DNA of 64,000 nucleotides from Haloferax sp046557615 (GCF_046557615.1 NZ_JBKIII010000002.1:248001-312000); one strand, 5' to 3'. Numbered from the stretch's first letter, positions 25,509 to 36,400 are shown. The notes: a model not told the origin generated them from the letters alone. Numbers and translations are program-made.

Positions 25509-28307
25509 GTGTCACAAGGTGACGTAGTACACGGACGTCTGTTCCGTTTATACGAGCGGTATGTGGGTGAACCGGATTCGAACAAAGACGTGTACGGGTA
25601 CTGGTTGTTCGTCATGGGATATCTCGTGAGTTTTGCAGGGATTGCAATCTTCCTCACGGGACTGCCGAACACCGGTAGTGGTGGGGTCAACGTGTTCTAC
25701 TGGCGAATATCGGTGACACTCGCCGCCGTCGGACTTCCCTTGGCGATGCTCGGAATCGTGCTTCTCTTACCAGTTCGCTGGCGTGCAGTGCAGGTGACGC
25801 TGGTTGGGACGGGGATTTCGTTGCTGGGCGTACTCGTCTTCGAGTGGGCCTATCCCCAAAACTGGCGGATGGGTGCGAACTACACCAGCGAAATCGTCGC
25901 CATCTACACGGTCGGCATCGCCATCATCGCGGGTGTCGCCGTGCTGGTTCCGGTCGTGACCGGCAAACAGGGGATGTTCGTCGAAGACGAGCTATTGAAC
26001 TTGGCAGACCAACCGCCCGTCTTGGTCGGTGACTCGACCACTGGAACCTTGTTCAGTGTATTCCGAACGCCCCAGAAGACGTGGACGTGGCGGGCGATAC
26101 AGCAGGACGCCGTCGCCGACAGCACGCGAACCACTGGGAGCCGCGCCACCGCACGCGAATCGGTCGAAGAAGTCCGAAGACTCGTCGGCCAAGCCGGACT
26201 GCTCGAAATCACGACTGCGGCGTTCAGATTGTACGAGAACGACGGCGAGTGGCGCTGGGTATTGATGCAAGAAGACGGTGGTGTCGTCGCCGAGAGCGGA
26301 ACCGTCTACGACGAACGCGACGGCGTCGAAGATTCGGTGAGCTTTACGAAAGACACCGGGCCGACCGCACCAATCATCGAAATCGACGGCGCGGCAGTCG
26401 ATTACTTCCGTACCGGCGAGGAGTGGCACTGGCGAATCATCGACGAGGACCGCCAACCGTTGGCGCGAGATGTCGATGCCTACGACGACAGAGAGTCGGC
26501 CTCGACGGCAGTCGATGCGCTCCAGTCGATGGTGCCGGACGCTCGCGTCTTGGCGCTCAAAGCCATCGGCGCAGAACTGTACGAAGATGGCGACGAGTGG
26601 CGCTGGCGACTCGTCGACGCCGACGACCGAGAACTCGCGGCCAGCGGGACGACGTTCGACCAACGCAGACTCGCCGAGTCGTCGGTCGATAACCTCCTCG
26701 CTGGTGTTGGAGGCGCGACGGTCATCCAACAGGGTCGCGCAGGATTCGAAGTGTTCCCACAGGGCAACTCGTGGGATTGGCGACTCGTCGATTCCGGCGA
26801 AGAAATCGTCGCGCAAAGCCACACTGTGGCCGACGATTCACGGACACTCGTCGAACGCGCCCGAGAGATTGCTGGGACGGCCTCCGACGCCGACGTTGTC
26901 TCTATCGAGGGTGCTGACTACGAAATCTACCCCGGACAGGAGGGGTGGCACTGGCGCTTCGTCACTGCCGACCGAACCGTCATCGCCGACCGCGAAGGTG
27001 GCTATTCGACAGCCGAAGAAGCTCGCGAGGTCATCGAGACGGTTCGTACGCAAGCTTCCGAAGCTGACCTCTTAGAGTTCGAGTCGGCCGCGTTCCAGCA
27101 GTACAAGACCGAAGACGAACAGTGGCGCTGGCGACTCATCGACCAGGGCGGCACCGTCTTGGCCGACAGTGGCGCGGCCTACGAATCGAAAGCCGGTGCC
27201 GGAGAGGCGATGCAGACGCTCAAAGAGAAAGCACCGGATGCCGAAATCCTCGAAATCGAGACGGCGGCGTTCGAACTCGTCAGCACCGACGATGGTCGCT
27301 GGCGCTGGCGACTCATCGACGAGGGTGGAAATCTCATCGCCGAGGGCGCGTCCACTCACCCGAGTCGGCAAGCCGCAAAGCAGGCGATGGACCTGTTGCT
27401 CGACCTCTCGCCGGGCGCTGCCGTCCGCGAGATGGCCGACCCGGTCTTCCAACTCTACACCGACACCGGCGAGTGGGCGTGGCGTTACGTCAGCGTCGAG
27501 AACGACATCGTCGCCGACGGAATCGAACGGAGCGGAACCCGCGACGACGCAGCCGCGCACGTCAAGTCGGTCCGTAACGCGGCGACGAATGCCCCGTGCA
27601 ACGTCATCGAGACGTTCGCCATCGAACTACTGCCCACCGACACGTGGTCGTGGCGTGTCTTCGACACCGCCCGCGACGTGGTTGCAAACGGAACGAAATC
27701 TTACGATGACCGGACCAGCGCAACCGAAGATATCGAAACGCTCCAAACGAACGCCGACAGAGCGCCCATCTTCGAAATCGAAGACGCGGCGATTCGCCTG
27801 ACAAACGAGGCTGACGGTGTGGGGTGGGTACTCATCGACAGAGCGCGCACCACCTACGCACAGAGTAGCGTCACGTACGATACCCGGGCGACGGCCCTCG
27901 AAGCTATCGAGCGTCTCAAGGAACTCACACCCGGTGCAGGTGCCGTCAACTTCGAAGACGCTGGATTCGAACTGTTCGAAGAGGCGGATGGCTGGCGCTG
28001 GCGTTTGTTAGACGAAGACGAACGAGTCGTTGCGACGGGCGCGACGCCGTTCGAATCCCAGGACGAAGTCCGTAACCGAGTCGAAACGGTCCGCGACTTC
28101 GTCGCCACCGCGAGTGTCCTCGAAATCGACGACCCGACGTTCGAACTCAACTACCAAGACGACGGGTGGATTTGGCGACTCGTCGATTCCAATGGTAATT
28201 CGCTGGCTCAGAGCATCGAGGTGTACCCGACTCGCAGAGAGGCACGTACCGCGATGCAGACGCTGAAAGAACAGGCTCCCGACGGTCACGTGACGGTCGC
28301 ACAGTAA
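25509..28307 (+). CDS. Membrane protein with 13 YegP-like (DUF1508) repeats
   Basis: A 932-residue haloarchaeal protein. Four helices lie in the first 150 residues (YWLFVMGYLVSFAGIAIFL, SVTLAAVGLPLAMLGIVLLL, VTLVGTGISLLGVLVF, IVAIYTVGIAIIAGVAVLV). The rest is a string of about 13 modules of 57-59 residues. Each runs roughly [AF]-x-[LFY]-Y-x3-[GD]-[ED]-W-x-W-R-[LI]-[IV]-D-x3-x-[IV]-[AI]-[AE]-x-[GS], then Y-x-[ST/DR]-R/K-x-[AE]-A and a closing helix. This is the YegP/DUF1508 fold, normally found singly or in pairs. Translation begins at GTG 25509. The repeats may face the cytoplasm (no signal peptide), forming a scaffold or binding array. Function unknown. Confidence 0.85.
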   Translation: MSQGDVVHGRLFRLYERYVGEPDSNKDVYGYWLFVMGYLVSFAGIAIFLTGLPNTGSGGVNVFYWRISVTLAAVGLPLAMLGIVLLLPVRWRAVQVTLVGTGISLLGVLVFEWAYPQNWRMGANYTSEIVAIYTVGIAIIAGVAVLVPVVTGKQGMFVEDELLNLADQPPVLVGDSTTGTLFSVFRTPQKTWTWRAIQQDAVADSTRTTGSRATARESVEEVRRLVGQAGLLEITTAAFRLYENDGEWRWVLMQEDGGVVAESGTVYDERDGVEDSVSFTKDTGPTAPIIEIDGAAVDYFRTGEEWHWRIIDEDRQPLARDVDAYDDRESASTAVDALQSMVPDARVLALKAIGAELYEDGDEWRWRLVDADDRELAASGTTFDQRRLAESSVDNLLAGVGGATVIQQGRAGFEVFPQGNSWDWRLVDSGEEIVAQSHTVADDSRTLVERAREIAGTASDADVVSIEGADYEIYPGQEGWHWRFVTADRTVIADREGGYSTAEEAREVIETVRTQASEADLLEFESAAFQQYKTEDEQWRWRLIDQGGTVLADSGAAYESKAGAGEAMQTLKEKAPDAEILEIETAAFELVSTDDGRWRWRLIDEGGNLIAEGASTHPSRQAAKQAMDLLLDLSPGAAVREMADPVFQLYTDTGEWAWRYVSVENDIVADGIERSGTRDDAAAHVKSVRNAATNAPCNVIETFAIELLPTDTWSWRVFDTARDVVANGTKSYDDRTSATEDIETLQTNADRAPIFEIEDAAIRLTNEADGVGWVLIDRARTTYAQSSVTYDTRATALEAIERLKELTPGAGAVNFEDAGFELFEEADGWRWRLLDEDERVVATGATPFESQDEVRNRVETVRDFVATASVLEIDDPTFELNYQDDGWIWRLVDSNGNSLAQSIEVYPTRREARTAMQTLKEQAPDGHVTVAQ

Positions 28308-28466
28308 CTCTCACTTTTTCCAGCCATCTCTCTTGCTGGCCTCACATTCTCACTCGCGCAAAACCCAGTCTACGCCCTCCAAATCGACAGACTGGGGGAA
28401 CAACGGGGAGAGATTTGGGTGAGAGTTCGGAAAATCCTCTTTTAACTACTCGTCCCCGTCTCATCT

Positions 28467-30479
28467 ATGCGAAAAGCATTCGCAGTACTACTCACACTCG
28501 TTGTCGTTATCGGAGGGGTTCCGATTGCGACGACGGCACAACAAGAGACGGCGTCCGTCTCGTTCGACAACCAAGCGACGGGTGGCACGACCGTCGTCGT
28601 CGATTCGGTTACGCTCCCCGAGGGTGGCTTCGTGACGATTCACGATGCTTCACTCTCTGATGGCAACGTACTCGGGAGCGTCGCCGGGTCTTCGGCCTAC
28701 CTCGAACCCGGTACGCACGAGAACGTAACTGTCTACCTCGACGACCCTGTCGCCGAGTCGGGCACCTACGTCGCCATGCCCCACATGGACTCTGACGATG
28801 ACCGCGTCTACTCCTTCGTCGCCGAGAATGGCGAAGCAGACGGCCCGTACACGGCTGACGGCGAAATCGTCGTTGACGACGCGATGGTGAACGCCAGTGC
28901 AACGGTCTCGATGTCCGACCAGCCAACGACTGGCGACACGGTCGTCGTCGACCGCGTCGAACTCTCGCAGGGTGGCTTCGTGACGATTCACGACGCGACC
29001 GTGACTGAGGGTGCAGTCTTCGAGAGTATCCGCGGCACCTCGGGCTACCTCGAAGCAGGCGTCCACGAGAACGTCCGCGTCGAACTCGACAACCCAGTGA
29101 GCGAGAACACGACGCTCGTCCCGATGGCGCACATGGACACCGACGGCGACCAGATGTACACCTTCCCAGAGTCGGAAGGCGAAACTGACGGCCCGTACGT
29201 CGCTGACGGCGGCGCTGTCGTCGATACGGCATCCGTGTCTGTCTCCGATACTGCGAGCATCGACTACTCCGAGCAAGTCACCGGCGGCTACTCGATTGTC
29301 GTCGAATCCGTCTACCTGCCCGAGGGTGGATTCGTGACTGTCCACGACGGAACGGTCACTGAGGGTGCTGTCTTCGAGAGCATTCGTGGCACTTCTGAGT
29401 ACCTCGAACCCGGCTACTACAACAGTGTCCGCGTCACGCTCGATGCGCCCTTAAACGAGACGACTACCGTCGTCCCGATGGCACACATGGACACCGACGG
29501 TGACGAGATGTACACCTTCCCCGAATCCGAGGGTGAAACAGACGGTCCGTACACGGCTGACGGTAGCGCAGTCATCGACAGCGGCAACGCGACCGTTTCA
29601 GCCAGCGTAGACTACACCACCAAGACCTCCGACGGCATGACCGTCGTCGTCGACCGCGTCGAACTCTCGCAGGGCGGCTTCGTGACGATTCACGACGCCT
29701 CGCTGCTCGGCGGTGCAGTCTTCGACAGCGTGGTCGGTACCTCCGAGTACCTCGAACCCGGCGTCCACGAGGACGTTGCGGTGACGCTCGACCAGCCGAT
29801 TCGCTCCTCGCAGACGCTCGTCCCGATGGCCCACATGGACACTGACGACGACGAGACGTACACCTTCGTCGAAGGTGAGGGCGACGCAGACGGCCCGTAC
29901 ACGGCTGACGGTGGCGCAGTCATCGACAGCGCACACACGTCTGTCAACGCAGTCGTCGTCGCATCCGACCAGTCCGGTGACGGCACGACTGTCACCATCG
30001 ACTCCGTGACGCTCGCAAACGGCGGCTTCGTGACGGTTCACGACGCGAGTGTGACCGACGGCGCAGTGTTCGAGAGCATCCGCGGCACCTCCGAATATCT
30101 CGCACCCGGTACCCACGAGAACGTCGAAATCACGCTCGACGCCCCGCTCGAAGAGTCTGGCACCATCGTCCCGATGGCTCACGTGGACTCTGACGGCGAC
30201 GAGATGTACACCTTCGACACCTCCGAAGGCGCGGCAGACGGTCCCTACGTGGCCTCGACCGGTGCAGTCCTCACAACTGCTGACTACACCGTCGAAGGCG
30301 GCGAGATGACCGAGACGACGGATGAAATGACCGAAGAACCGACCGAAGAGATGACCGAAGCGATGACTGAGGAATCGACCGATTCCGGTTCATCCAACAG
30401 TGAGGCACCCGGCTTCGGCGTTGTCGTGGCCGTCCTCGCACTCCTCGCAGTCGCCTTCGTGGCACAGCGGCGTCGATAA
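28467..30479 (+). CDS. PGF-CTERM surface protein with five DUF7282-type repeats
   Basis: A 670-residue secreted protein with Sec signal peptide (AFAVLLTLVVVIGGVPIATTAQ) and five copies of a domain of about 115 residues (near 30-140, 145-255, 262-372, 377-490, 495-605). Each contains GGFVT[IV]HD, a short Asp/Gly turn with V[FL]xSxxGxSxYLxxG, and PMAHMD[TS]D...Y[TS]F...DGPY. An acidic Thr/Glu linker (MTEEPTEEMTEAM) leads to PGFGVVVAVLALLAVAFVAQRRR, a PGF-CTERM signal, so archaeosortase processing and lipid anchoring are likely. Repeats 2, 3 and 5 are nearly identical in VFESIRGTS, suggesting recent copying. Role unknown; it resembles halocyanin-associated or adhesion-type surface proteins. Confidence 0.88.
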   Translation: MRKAFAVLLTLVVVIGGVPIATTAQQETASVSFDNQATGGTTVVVDSVTLPEGGFVTIHDASLSDGNVLGSVAGSSAYLEPGTHENVTVYLDDPVAESGTYVAMPHMDSDDDRVYSFVAENGEADGPYTADGEIVVDDAMVNASATVSMSDQPTTGDTVVVDRVELSQGGFVTIHDATVTEGAVFESIRGTSGYLEAGVHENVRVELDNPVSENTTLVPMAHMDTDGDQMYTFPESEGETDGPYVADGGAVVDTASVSVSDTASIDYSEQVTGGYSIVVESVYLPEGGFVTVHDGTVTEGAVFESIRGTSEYLEPGYYNSVRVTLDAPLNETTTVVPMAHMDTDGDEMYTFPESEGETDGPYTADGSAVIDSGNATVSASVDYTTKTSDGMTVVVDRVELSQGGFVTIHDASLLGGAVFDSVVGTSEYLEPGVHEDVAVTLDQPIRSSQTLVPMAHMDTDDDETYTFVEGEGDADGPYTADGGAVIDSAHTSVNAVVVASDQSGDGTTVTIDSVTLANGGFVTVHDASVTDGAVFESIRGTSEYLAPGTHENVEITLDAPLEESGTIVPMAHVDSDGDEMYTFDTSEGAADGPYVASTGAVLTTADYTVEGGEMTETTDEMTEEPTEEMTEAMTEESTDSGSSNSEAPGFGVVVAVLALLAVAFVAQRRR

Positions 30480-30614
30480 ACCTTCAGAGGCACTCTCCCC
30501 GCTGCGCACTCGGTCTTCTCACCGACTGCAACTCACCTGAATCGCCCGCAGACTACCTTTTCCGTACGCCGTGCGGGAACACAAAGCCACCCCCGTACGG
30601 CACCCCTGATCTTG

Positions 30615-31094
30615 TTAGCTCTGTGCACTCATCCGACCGGAGAAGTCCCACGTGTGCAGCCTCGTGGGGCGAATCCGAATCGTCACCTCGTCGCGTTCAG
30701 GTGTGAGGAGACGTTCGGCGAGCGCGTCGTTGCGTTCGGCGAGATACCGGTCGATGAGTCGTGTGAGCACGGCTTTGTCCGTGTCTGGTTCGACCACGGC
30801 CACCCCCCTTCCGCGAACCCCGCGGTACGGTGGCTCGTTGGTCGACACCTCGAACGCAACGTCCTCGTGTGCCCGAAGAAAGTCAATCACGTCGGCACTC
30901 GCGGCCGTCGCACATCGCAACTCCGATTTTTTACTGTCCCACTCGAACCAGAGCGACAGCATCCACAGGTCGTCGTTCGGGGTTCGGCAGGCGAGTCGCA
31001 CGGGGATGGTGTGATTCGTGAGAAAGTCGTCTGTACGCTCGCGCGACCACGGGCCGGAGAGCGTGGGCGAACCAGACGGGGCAGGGGCGTTCAT
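30615..31094 (-). CDS. Pyridoxamine 5'-phosphate oxidase-like flavin/F420-binding protein
   Basis: A 159-residue split-barrel protein. LWMLSLWFEWDSKKSELRCATAASADVI and VAFEVSTNEPPYRGVRGRGVAVVEP are the central strands and the cofactor-contacting segment of the PPOX-class FMN or F420 oxidoreductase superfamily. The C-terminus carries VTIRIRPTRLHTWDFSGRM, the usual final strand with Trp-Asp. In F420-producing archaea such proteins often use F420, and F420 genes (cofC, cofG, cofH) are in the window, but the cofactor cannot be decided here. Divergent from arcS. Confidence 0.8.
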   Translation of the reverse strand: MNAPAPSGSPTLSGPWSRERTDDFLTNHTIPVRLACRTPNDDLWMLSLWFEWDSKKSELRCATAASADVIDFLRAHEDVAFEVSTNEPPYRGVRGRGVAVVEPDTDKAVLTRLIDRYLAERNDALAERLLTPERDEVTIRIRPTRLHTWDFSGRMSAQS

Positions 31095-31199
31095 ACGAGA
31101 AATTCGGTGACCAGTGAGTAATGTCTAGGGAGACACCGAGTCGCATACGGTCGCCCGCAGAAGGTAAGGTAATTGCCTGTGGGGGGCTGACGAAACCGT

Positions 31200-32957
31200 A
31201 TGACTGACTATTTCGAGGTTCACGCCCGCGACGGGGCCGCCCGAATCGGGGAGTTGCGACTCTCCGACTCGGTGACGACGCCCGGGCTCGTGGACGACGT
31301 GATGGAGGACGCCGGGAGCCTCTGGGCCGCCGAACGTGAGCTTCCAGACGGGTCCGAGGACGTACTCACTGTCCTGCCACACCGCTCGCTCCCCGCCGGA
31401 ACCGCCGACGAAGTGCGCGACTCGTTCGCCGTGGAATATCCCGACGTTGACTACCCGTCTGCCGCCGTCGTCACACCCGACACCGCCGAAGACTACGGCG
31501 CTGACGCCTACATTCTCTCCGACGCGCAGGGATATCTCGGCCACGCTCGCGCCTTCCGCGACGCGATTATCGAGGCCAAAGAAGCCCTCCCCGCCGACAG
31601 CGGACTCATGCTCTCGGGGGCGGCGACGCCGCGAAACGTCTCTATTCTCGCCTACGCGGGCGTTGACCTCTTCGACGCCAAACTCGCTCGGGCGCGTGGC
31701 TTGGAAGGCTTCTATCTCACGACCGACGGCGAGTACTTCCTCGAAGATCTCGACGAACTGCCGTGTGCCTGTGCGGCCTGCCAGCAGTCGGTCGAGGAGT
31801 TCACTCGTGCGGACTGCGCCGAACACAACGCCAACGCGCTGGCCGCCGAACTCGCACGGGTTCGCCGCCGCATCCGCGATGGCCGACTTCGAGATTACGT
31901 CGAGGGGCAGGCCCGCCACGACCAGTGGCTCACCGCGACGTTCCGCCGGTTCGACCAGCAGTACAGCTACATGGAAGAGCGAACCCCCGTCATCCGTGAC
32001 TCGGAACTCACCGCGGCGTCCGAGGAGTCTATCGACCGCGTAGAGATTCAGCGATTCGCCGACCGCGTGACGAGCCGATACAAAAACCGCTTCGACAACC
32101 CGCTCGTTCTTCTGCCGTGTTCGGCGAAAAAGCCCTACAGCGAGTCCCAGAGCCACCGCCAGTTCCAAGAAGCCGTCCAGTTCCGCGCGCACATGGTGTC
32201 GATGACCTCACCAATCGGCGTCGTCCCGCAGGAACTCGAACTCACCTACCCCGCCCAGCACTACGATTCGGTGGTGACCGGTGACTGGTCCGAAGACGAG
32301 ATGCGCTTCGTCGCAGAAGTGCTTCGCCGCTACCTGAAGCGCAACGACTATTCGAGAATCATCGCGCACGTTCCGCCGGGTGCATACACGGAAATCGTCG
32401 AGCGCGTGGAGGAAGACCTCGGTCTCGATGTCGAGTACACTGTCGAAGGTCACCCGACCGCAACTGAGTCCATCAGCAACCTCATGAGTACGCTCTCGGG
32501 CGAACCCAAGTTCACCCGCGAGCAGCGTGAGAACAACGTCGTGAAGGCGCTCGCAGACTACCAGTTCGGCGATGGCGCAGGTGAGGAACTCTTCTCGAAC
32601 GTCGAGATTTCGATGACGAGTCGCTACCCCAAGTTGCAGGTCTGGAACGACGAGGGCGAGCAGTTGGCGACGATGGTTCCGCAGTACGGTATGCTCGCGT
32701 TCACACTGGAAGGTGCGAAAGTCTGGTACGACAGCGACGCACCGACGAAAGTCGTCGAAATCGACGGCTTCGTTCCGCACGGGTCAGTCCTCGCACCCGG
32801 TGTCGTCGACGCCGACGAAGAGATTCGACCGGGCGACGAAGTCGTGGTCGAAGGCCCGAAGGCGTTCGCTATCGGCCGTGCCGAGATGAGCGGTCCGGAG
32901 ATGGTCTCTTCGATGCGCGGTATCGGTGTCGAGATTCGCCACGTCGAAGAGAAGTAG
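31200..32957 (+). CDS. arcS: Archaeosine synthase (ArcS, TgtA2)
   Basis: Acts on preQ0-tRNA, installing the amino donor (lysine) that RaSEA then converts to archaeosine. The 585-residue protein is a TGT paralogue: an N-terminal TGT-like barrel (FEVHARDGAARIGELRL) without the catalytic Asp context, zinc cysteines in PCACAACQQSVEEFTRADCAEH, then the ArcS-specific signature PCSAKKPYSESQSH at residues 306-319 and a C-terminal PUA domain (GDEVVVEGPKAFAIGRAEMSG). Length and domain order match ArcS rather than TgtA. tgtA lies at 18095 and raSEA at 45588. Confidence 0.95.
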   Translation: MTDYFEVHARDGAARIGELRLSDSVTTPGLVDDVMEDAGSLWAAERELPDGSEDVLTVLPHRSLPAGTADEVRDSFAVEYPDVDYPSAAVVTPDTAEDYGADAYILSDAQGYLGHARAFRDAIIEAKEALPADSGLMLSGAATPRNVSILAYAGVDLFDAKLARARGLEGFYLTTDGEYFLEDLDELPCACAACQQSVEEFTRADCAEHNANALAAELARVRRRIRDGRLRDYVEGQARHDQWLTATFRRFDQQYSYMEERTPVIRDSELTAASEESIDRVEIQRFADRVTSRYKNRFDNPLVLLPCSAKKPYSESQSHRQFQEAVQFRAHMVSMTSPIGVVPQELELTYPAQHYDSVVTGDWSEDEMRFVAEVLRRYLKRNDYSRIIAHVPPGAYTEIVERVEEDLGLDVEYTVEGHPTATESISNLMSTLSGEPKFTREQRENNVVKALADYQFGDGAGEELFSNVEISMTSRYPKLQVWNDEGEQLATMVPQYGMLAFTLEGAKVWYDSDAPTKVVEIDGFVPHGSVLAPGVVDADEEIRPGDEVVVEGPKAFAIGRAEMSGPEMVSSMRGIGVEIRHVEEK

Positions 32958-33028
32958 TTGCGCCCGCCGACTTTCGAACGTCCACAACGCCGCCGGGTTT
33001 TTTGCGGATTGCACTCCCATCACAGTCT

Positions 33029-33415
33029 ATGGAAGAACTCTCACTTGGCGTCCCGAAGCCGATTCTCGACGCGCTTCCCGAACCTGATGGGACGACCGCC
33101 CAAGACATGCAGAAAGCCGTGCAGGGTCTCGAAAATCGTCTAAACCGAGCTATCGACGGTGCAGAGACCGAATCGGAGGCGGCTCAGTACGTCGTCGATG
33201 CTATCGAGCGCCTCGAAGACCACTACCAGCGATACGACGAGTTCATCCCCGAACTCCGAGCGTGGGGACAATCGCCAATCTACGCAATCGCCTGGCGTAA
33301 CCTCCAAGCCGACCTCATCCTCCAGATTTCGGAGTACGAGTGGTTGACCCCGCACATCGACCGCGAGCGAAACTTCCGACTGGTCGATGACGGAATCCGA
33401 TTCAACAAGCGCTGA
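33029..33415 (+). CDS. Uncharacterised helical protein
   Basis: A 128-residue soluble protein. It is mostly helical, opening MEELSLGVPKPILDALPEPDGTTAQDMQKAV and with a coiled section LENRLNRAIDGAETESEAAQYVVDAIERLEDHYQRYDEF, then Trp-rich SPIYAIAWRNLQADLILQISEYEWL. No catalytic motif is visible. Codon usage fits the chromosome. The start at 33029 is preferred to 33002 because the nine additional codons lie in the promoter-like region after arcS. I do not recognise a function. Confidence 0.75.
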   Translation: MEELSLGVPKPILDALPEPDGTTAQDMQKAVQGLENRLNRAIDGAETESEAAQYVVDAIERLEDHYQRYDEFIPELRAWGQSPIYAIAWRNLQADLILQISEYEWLTPHIDRERNFRLVDDGIRFNKR

Positions 33416-33440
33416 AACGCACCGCGAATCACGAATTCGA

Positions 33441-33451
33441 TTTTTGTAAAA
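33441..33451. terminator. Bidirectional T-tract terminator
   Basis: TTTTTGTAAAA sits between convergent stops (33415 plus, 33469 minus). It reads as five T on the plus strand and four T on the minus strand, giving U-rich terminators in both directions. Confidence 0.4.
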
Positions 33452-33468
33452 GAGTAGGGAGTCGTGGA

Positions 33469-36400
33469 TTACAGTCGGCGACGAGCGAGTGCAATCAGCG
33501 CACCCAACGCGCCGACTGCGGTTAGGAGACTGAATCCGGGGGTTCCGGTCGAGGTCGTCTCCGTTTCCGACTCAGTATCGACGGTGTCGGTCGCCTGTTC
33601 GCCCTCGCTTGGTTTCTGCGTCGTCTCCGTCGCCGTCGGTTCCGAGTCGTCGTCAGATTGGTCAGTCGTCACAACCGTGGTCGCGTCTGTGGTCTCGTCG
33701 TCGGTCGATTCAGTTTCCGAGTCGGTTGTCTCATCCGAAGACGAACCACTCGACCCGCTACTGTCAGACTGTGTCCCGGCGGCGATGTCGAACGTGACAG
33801 ATTTCGAAGCCGTATTGCTCGCGCTATCGACCACTTCGACAGAGAACGTGTGGCTCGTATCGTCGGCGAGTCCGGTCGCTTGGTACGTGATGGTGCCATC
33901 GGAGACCGAGAGGTCGGCTGTCACGTCCGCGCCATCGAACGTTGCAGAAATATCGTTCGGGGTTACGTCGCCCTCGGCGTCAGTGTACGAGAGTTCAATC
34001 GTCGCCTGACTCGTCCCCGGTGGCAACGTATCGCCGTCTGCTGCGGGCGTCAGTGACCCGCCGGAGAGTTGCGGTGCAGTCCCCGTGCCGATGGTGAAAG
34101 TGCGCTCTGATTCACGCTCGTTTCCATCGGCATCGACCACCGTTGTCCGGAGGGTGTAGGTTCCCGGTGAGAGGTCGAACGCCGTGTAGTTCGCCTGTGT
34201 CGTCGTGACGACGGCTTGGTCGGTCACATCGACGAAGCCACTTCCGTCGTCGAATTCGACTGTGACTGCACTGGCATCGACGCCGCTTTCTGCGTCACTG
34301 TATTCGAGATTCGTCTTCACTTGCGTCGTCGTCGGTGGGAAGAGCGTGCCACTCGCGGTTGGCGTGTGCGTCACGGAGGTAATCGTCGGTGCCGTGTCGT
34401 CGTCATCGATGCTGAATGTTCGCGTGAGCGTCTTCGAGTTCCCAGCTTCGTCGGGAACCGTCACAGTGAGGGTGTAGCTCCCGTCGGTCAGGTCGTTGGC
34501 GGTGTACTCGACGCCGCTACTGGTAATCGTCGCGGGTGCGGTCACGTCGCTCCCGTCGAGGCTGACTTCGACACCGCTCGTGTCGACACCGCTTTGCGAA
34601 TCGGTGTACGAGAGGTCGAAGCTAACCGTCTCGGTTCCGTACGCGTACGACGTGTTGGAGAACGCCGTCGAGAGGTCGGGTGCGGCGGTGTCCTCTTCGA
34701 TGGTGAACGTCTTCGTCGTCGTCTGCTCGTTGCCTGCCTCGTCAGTGAGTTCGAGCGTCACGGTGTGGTCACCGGAGCCGACGAGGTTCACCGCAGTCAA
34801 CGTCGTCGAGCTGCTGGTCACCTGCAAGTCGCCAACGTAGCCGCTGGTAATCGTCTGCCCGTCGAGCATGACGGTGACGTTGCTGGCGTTGATACCGCTC
34901 TGGGCGTCACTGTACTCGAACGACACATCGACCGTCTCGGTATCGTAGCTGTACGGCGAACCGCTTCCCGAAAGTTGGCTGCTGTCGATAGACGGCGCAG
35001 TGTCGTCAACTACGACGGCACCGTACGTCGAGAAGTGAGAGACGTTGACGACGTAGTACTCGATTGGCGTTCCGGTGACGTTCCGCGTCTCTACGGTCGT
35101 GTCACCGACGAGTTCCCACTCGTTGGTCGTCTCGTTGAAACGCCGGATATCGACGTTACCGGGTGCGATTCCCGATGGCAACTCTGACTCGTTCACCGGG
35201 ATGCCGATGAACGCGTACGTCAGGTTCTCGTCGAGGCTGTTGCCGAGTTCGCCTTCGATGAACTGATTTCCGGAGAGCTTCGCCGAGAGGACGGCGAGCG
35301 GTGCATTGGTTTCAGTGAGTGCGCCGAATCCGTCGCTCACGTCGGCAGCAGTGTGAAGTTCGATGAACGCCCCAGTCTTGTCGTTCTTGATTATCGTGAC
35401 GTTGTTCTGCGTTATGATGTTCGTGTGAACCTGTGCGGTTGCTTCGGCAGAGCCGCGGTTTCCGGCGCGGTCTGTCGCATTTGCGACGAGACGATACTCG
35501 CCGTCACTGTCGTAGGTGAACGTTCCGGTCCAGCCATCCTCGGAGGAGGTGAGCGAGACGGTCCGCTCGTTTCCATCCGGTGTGAAGACGGTCACGTCAG
35601 GTGCCGAGCTGAGTGGTTCGCTCGTGGTGACGTTGACGTGGCCGGTGGACCCCGTTACGTTCTGGAAGGAGACACCGACTTCGGGTGCGTCGCGGTCGAC
35701 GACGACTGCGAGTGAGTCGTTGAGCGTATCGCCGTTGTTGTTCGCTTCGTCGGTCGCACGTGCGCCGACGGTGTAGTTTCCGTCGTCGGGGAGTACGCTC
35801 GCATCGAGCGTCGCGCTCCACGAGCCATCACCGGGTAGTGTCGCTTCGACCGCGTGTTGGAACGTCGTCGAGTCCGAACGGACGACCGCATCGACGACCG
35901 AGACGCTCGATTCAGAATCGCTCACTGTGCCGGAGATAGTGACCGAATCTGTGTCGTTGACGAACACGGTCTTCGTCTCGGTGCCGTCGGTCACGTCAGT
36001 CACGTTCACGGTCGGCCCGTCGGCATCGACCGAGACCGTTTGAGTCGTCGTGTTCGTGTTGCCAGCAGCGTCGGTACTGCGCACTTCGAGTGTGTACGAC
36101 CCAGAAGAGAGCGCCGACCCGCTGACCGTTGCATCCCACGAGAAAGTCGTCGTTCCATCGGCAACTTCGTCGGTGACGTCGCGCTGGGAGAGGTCGCCCG
36201 ACCCATTCGTGACGACGAACGTCGTACTCTCGGGTGCGGAATCGGTACTTTCGACTGTCACCGTGACGGGCTCGTTTGGACCGATTGCAGTCGTCCGGTT
36301 CGCCTCGAGTGAGATGACCGGTGCGCTGGTATCGACACGGAAGCGACGTTCGGAGACCGCGATTTCGTTGCCGAGGTTATCGACGAGCCGGACGGCGACG

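Noticed and set aside
25410..25520. Short frame before the YegP-repeat gene (about 35 codons)
   Set aside because: AT-rich, no bias, no motif; more likely promoter sequence.
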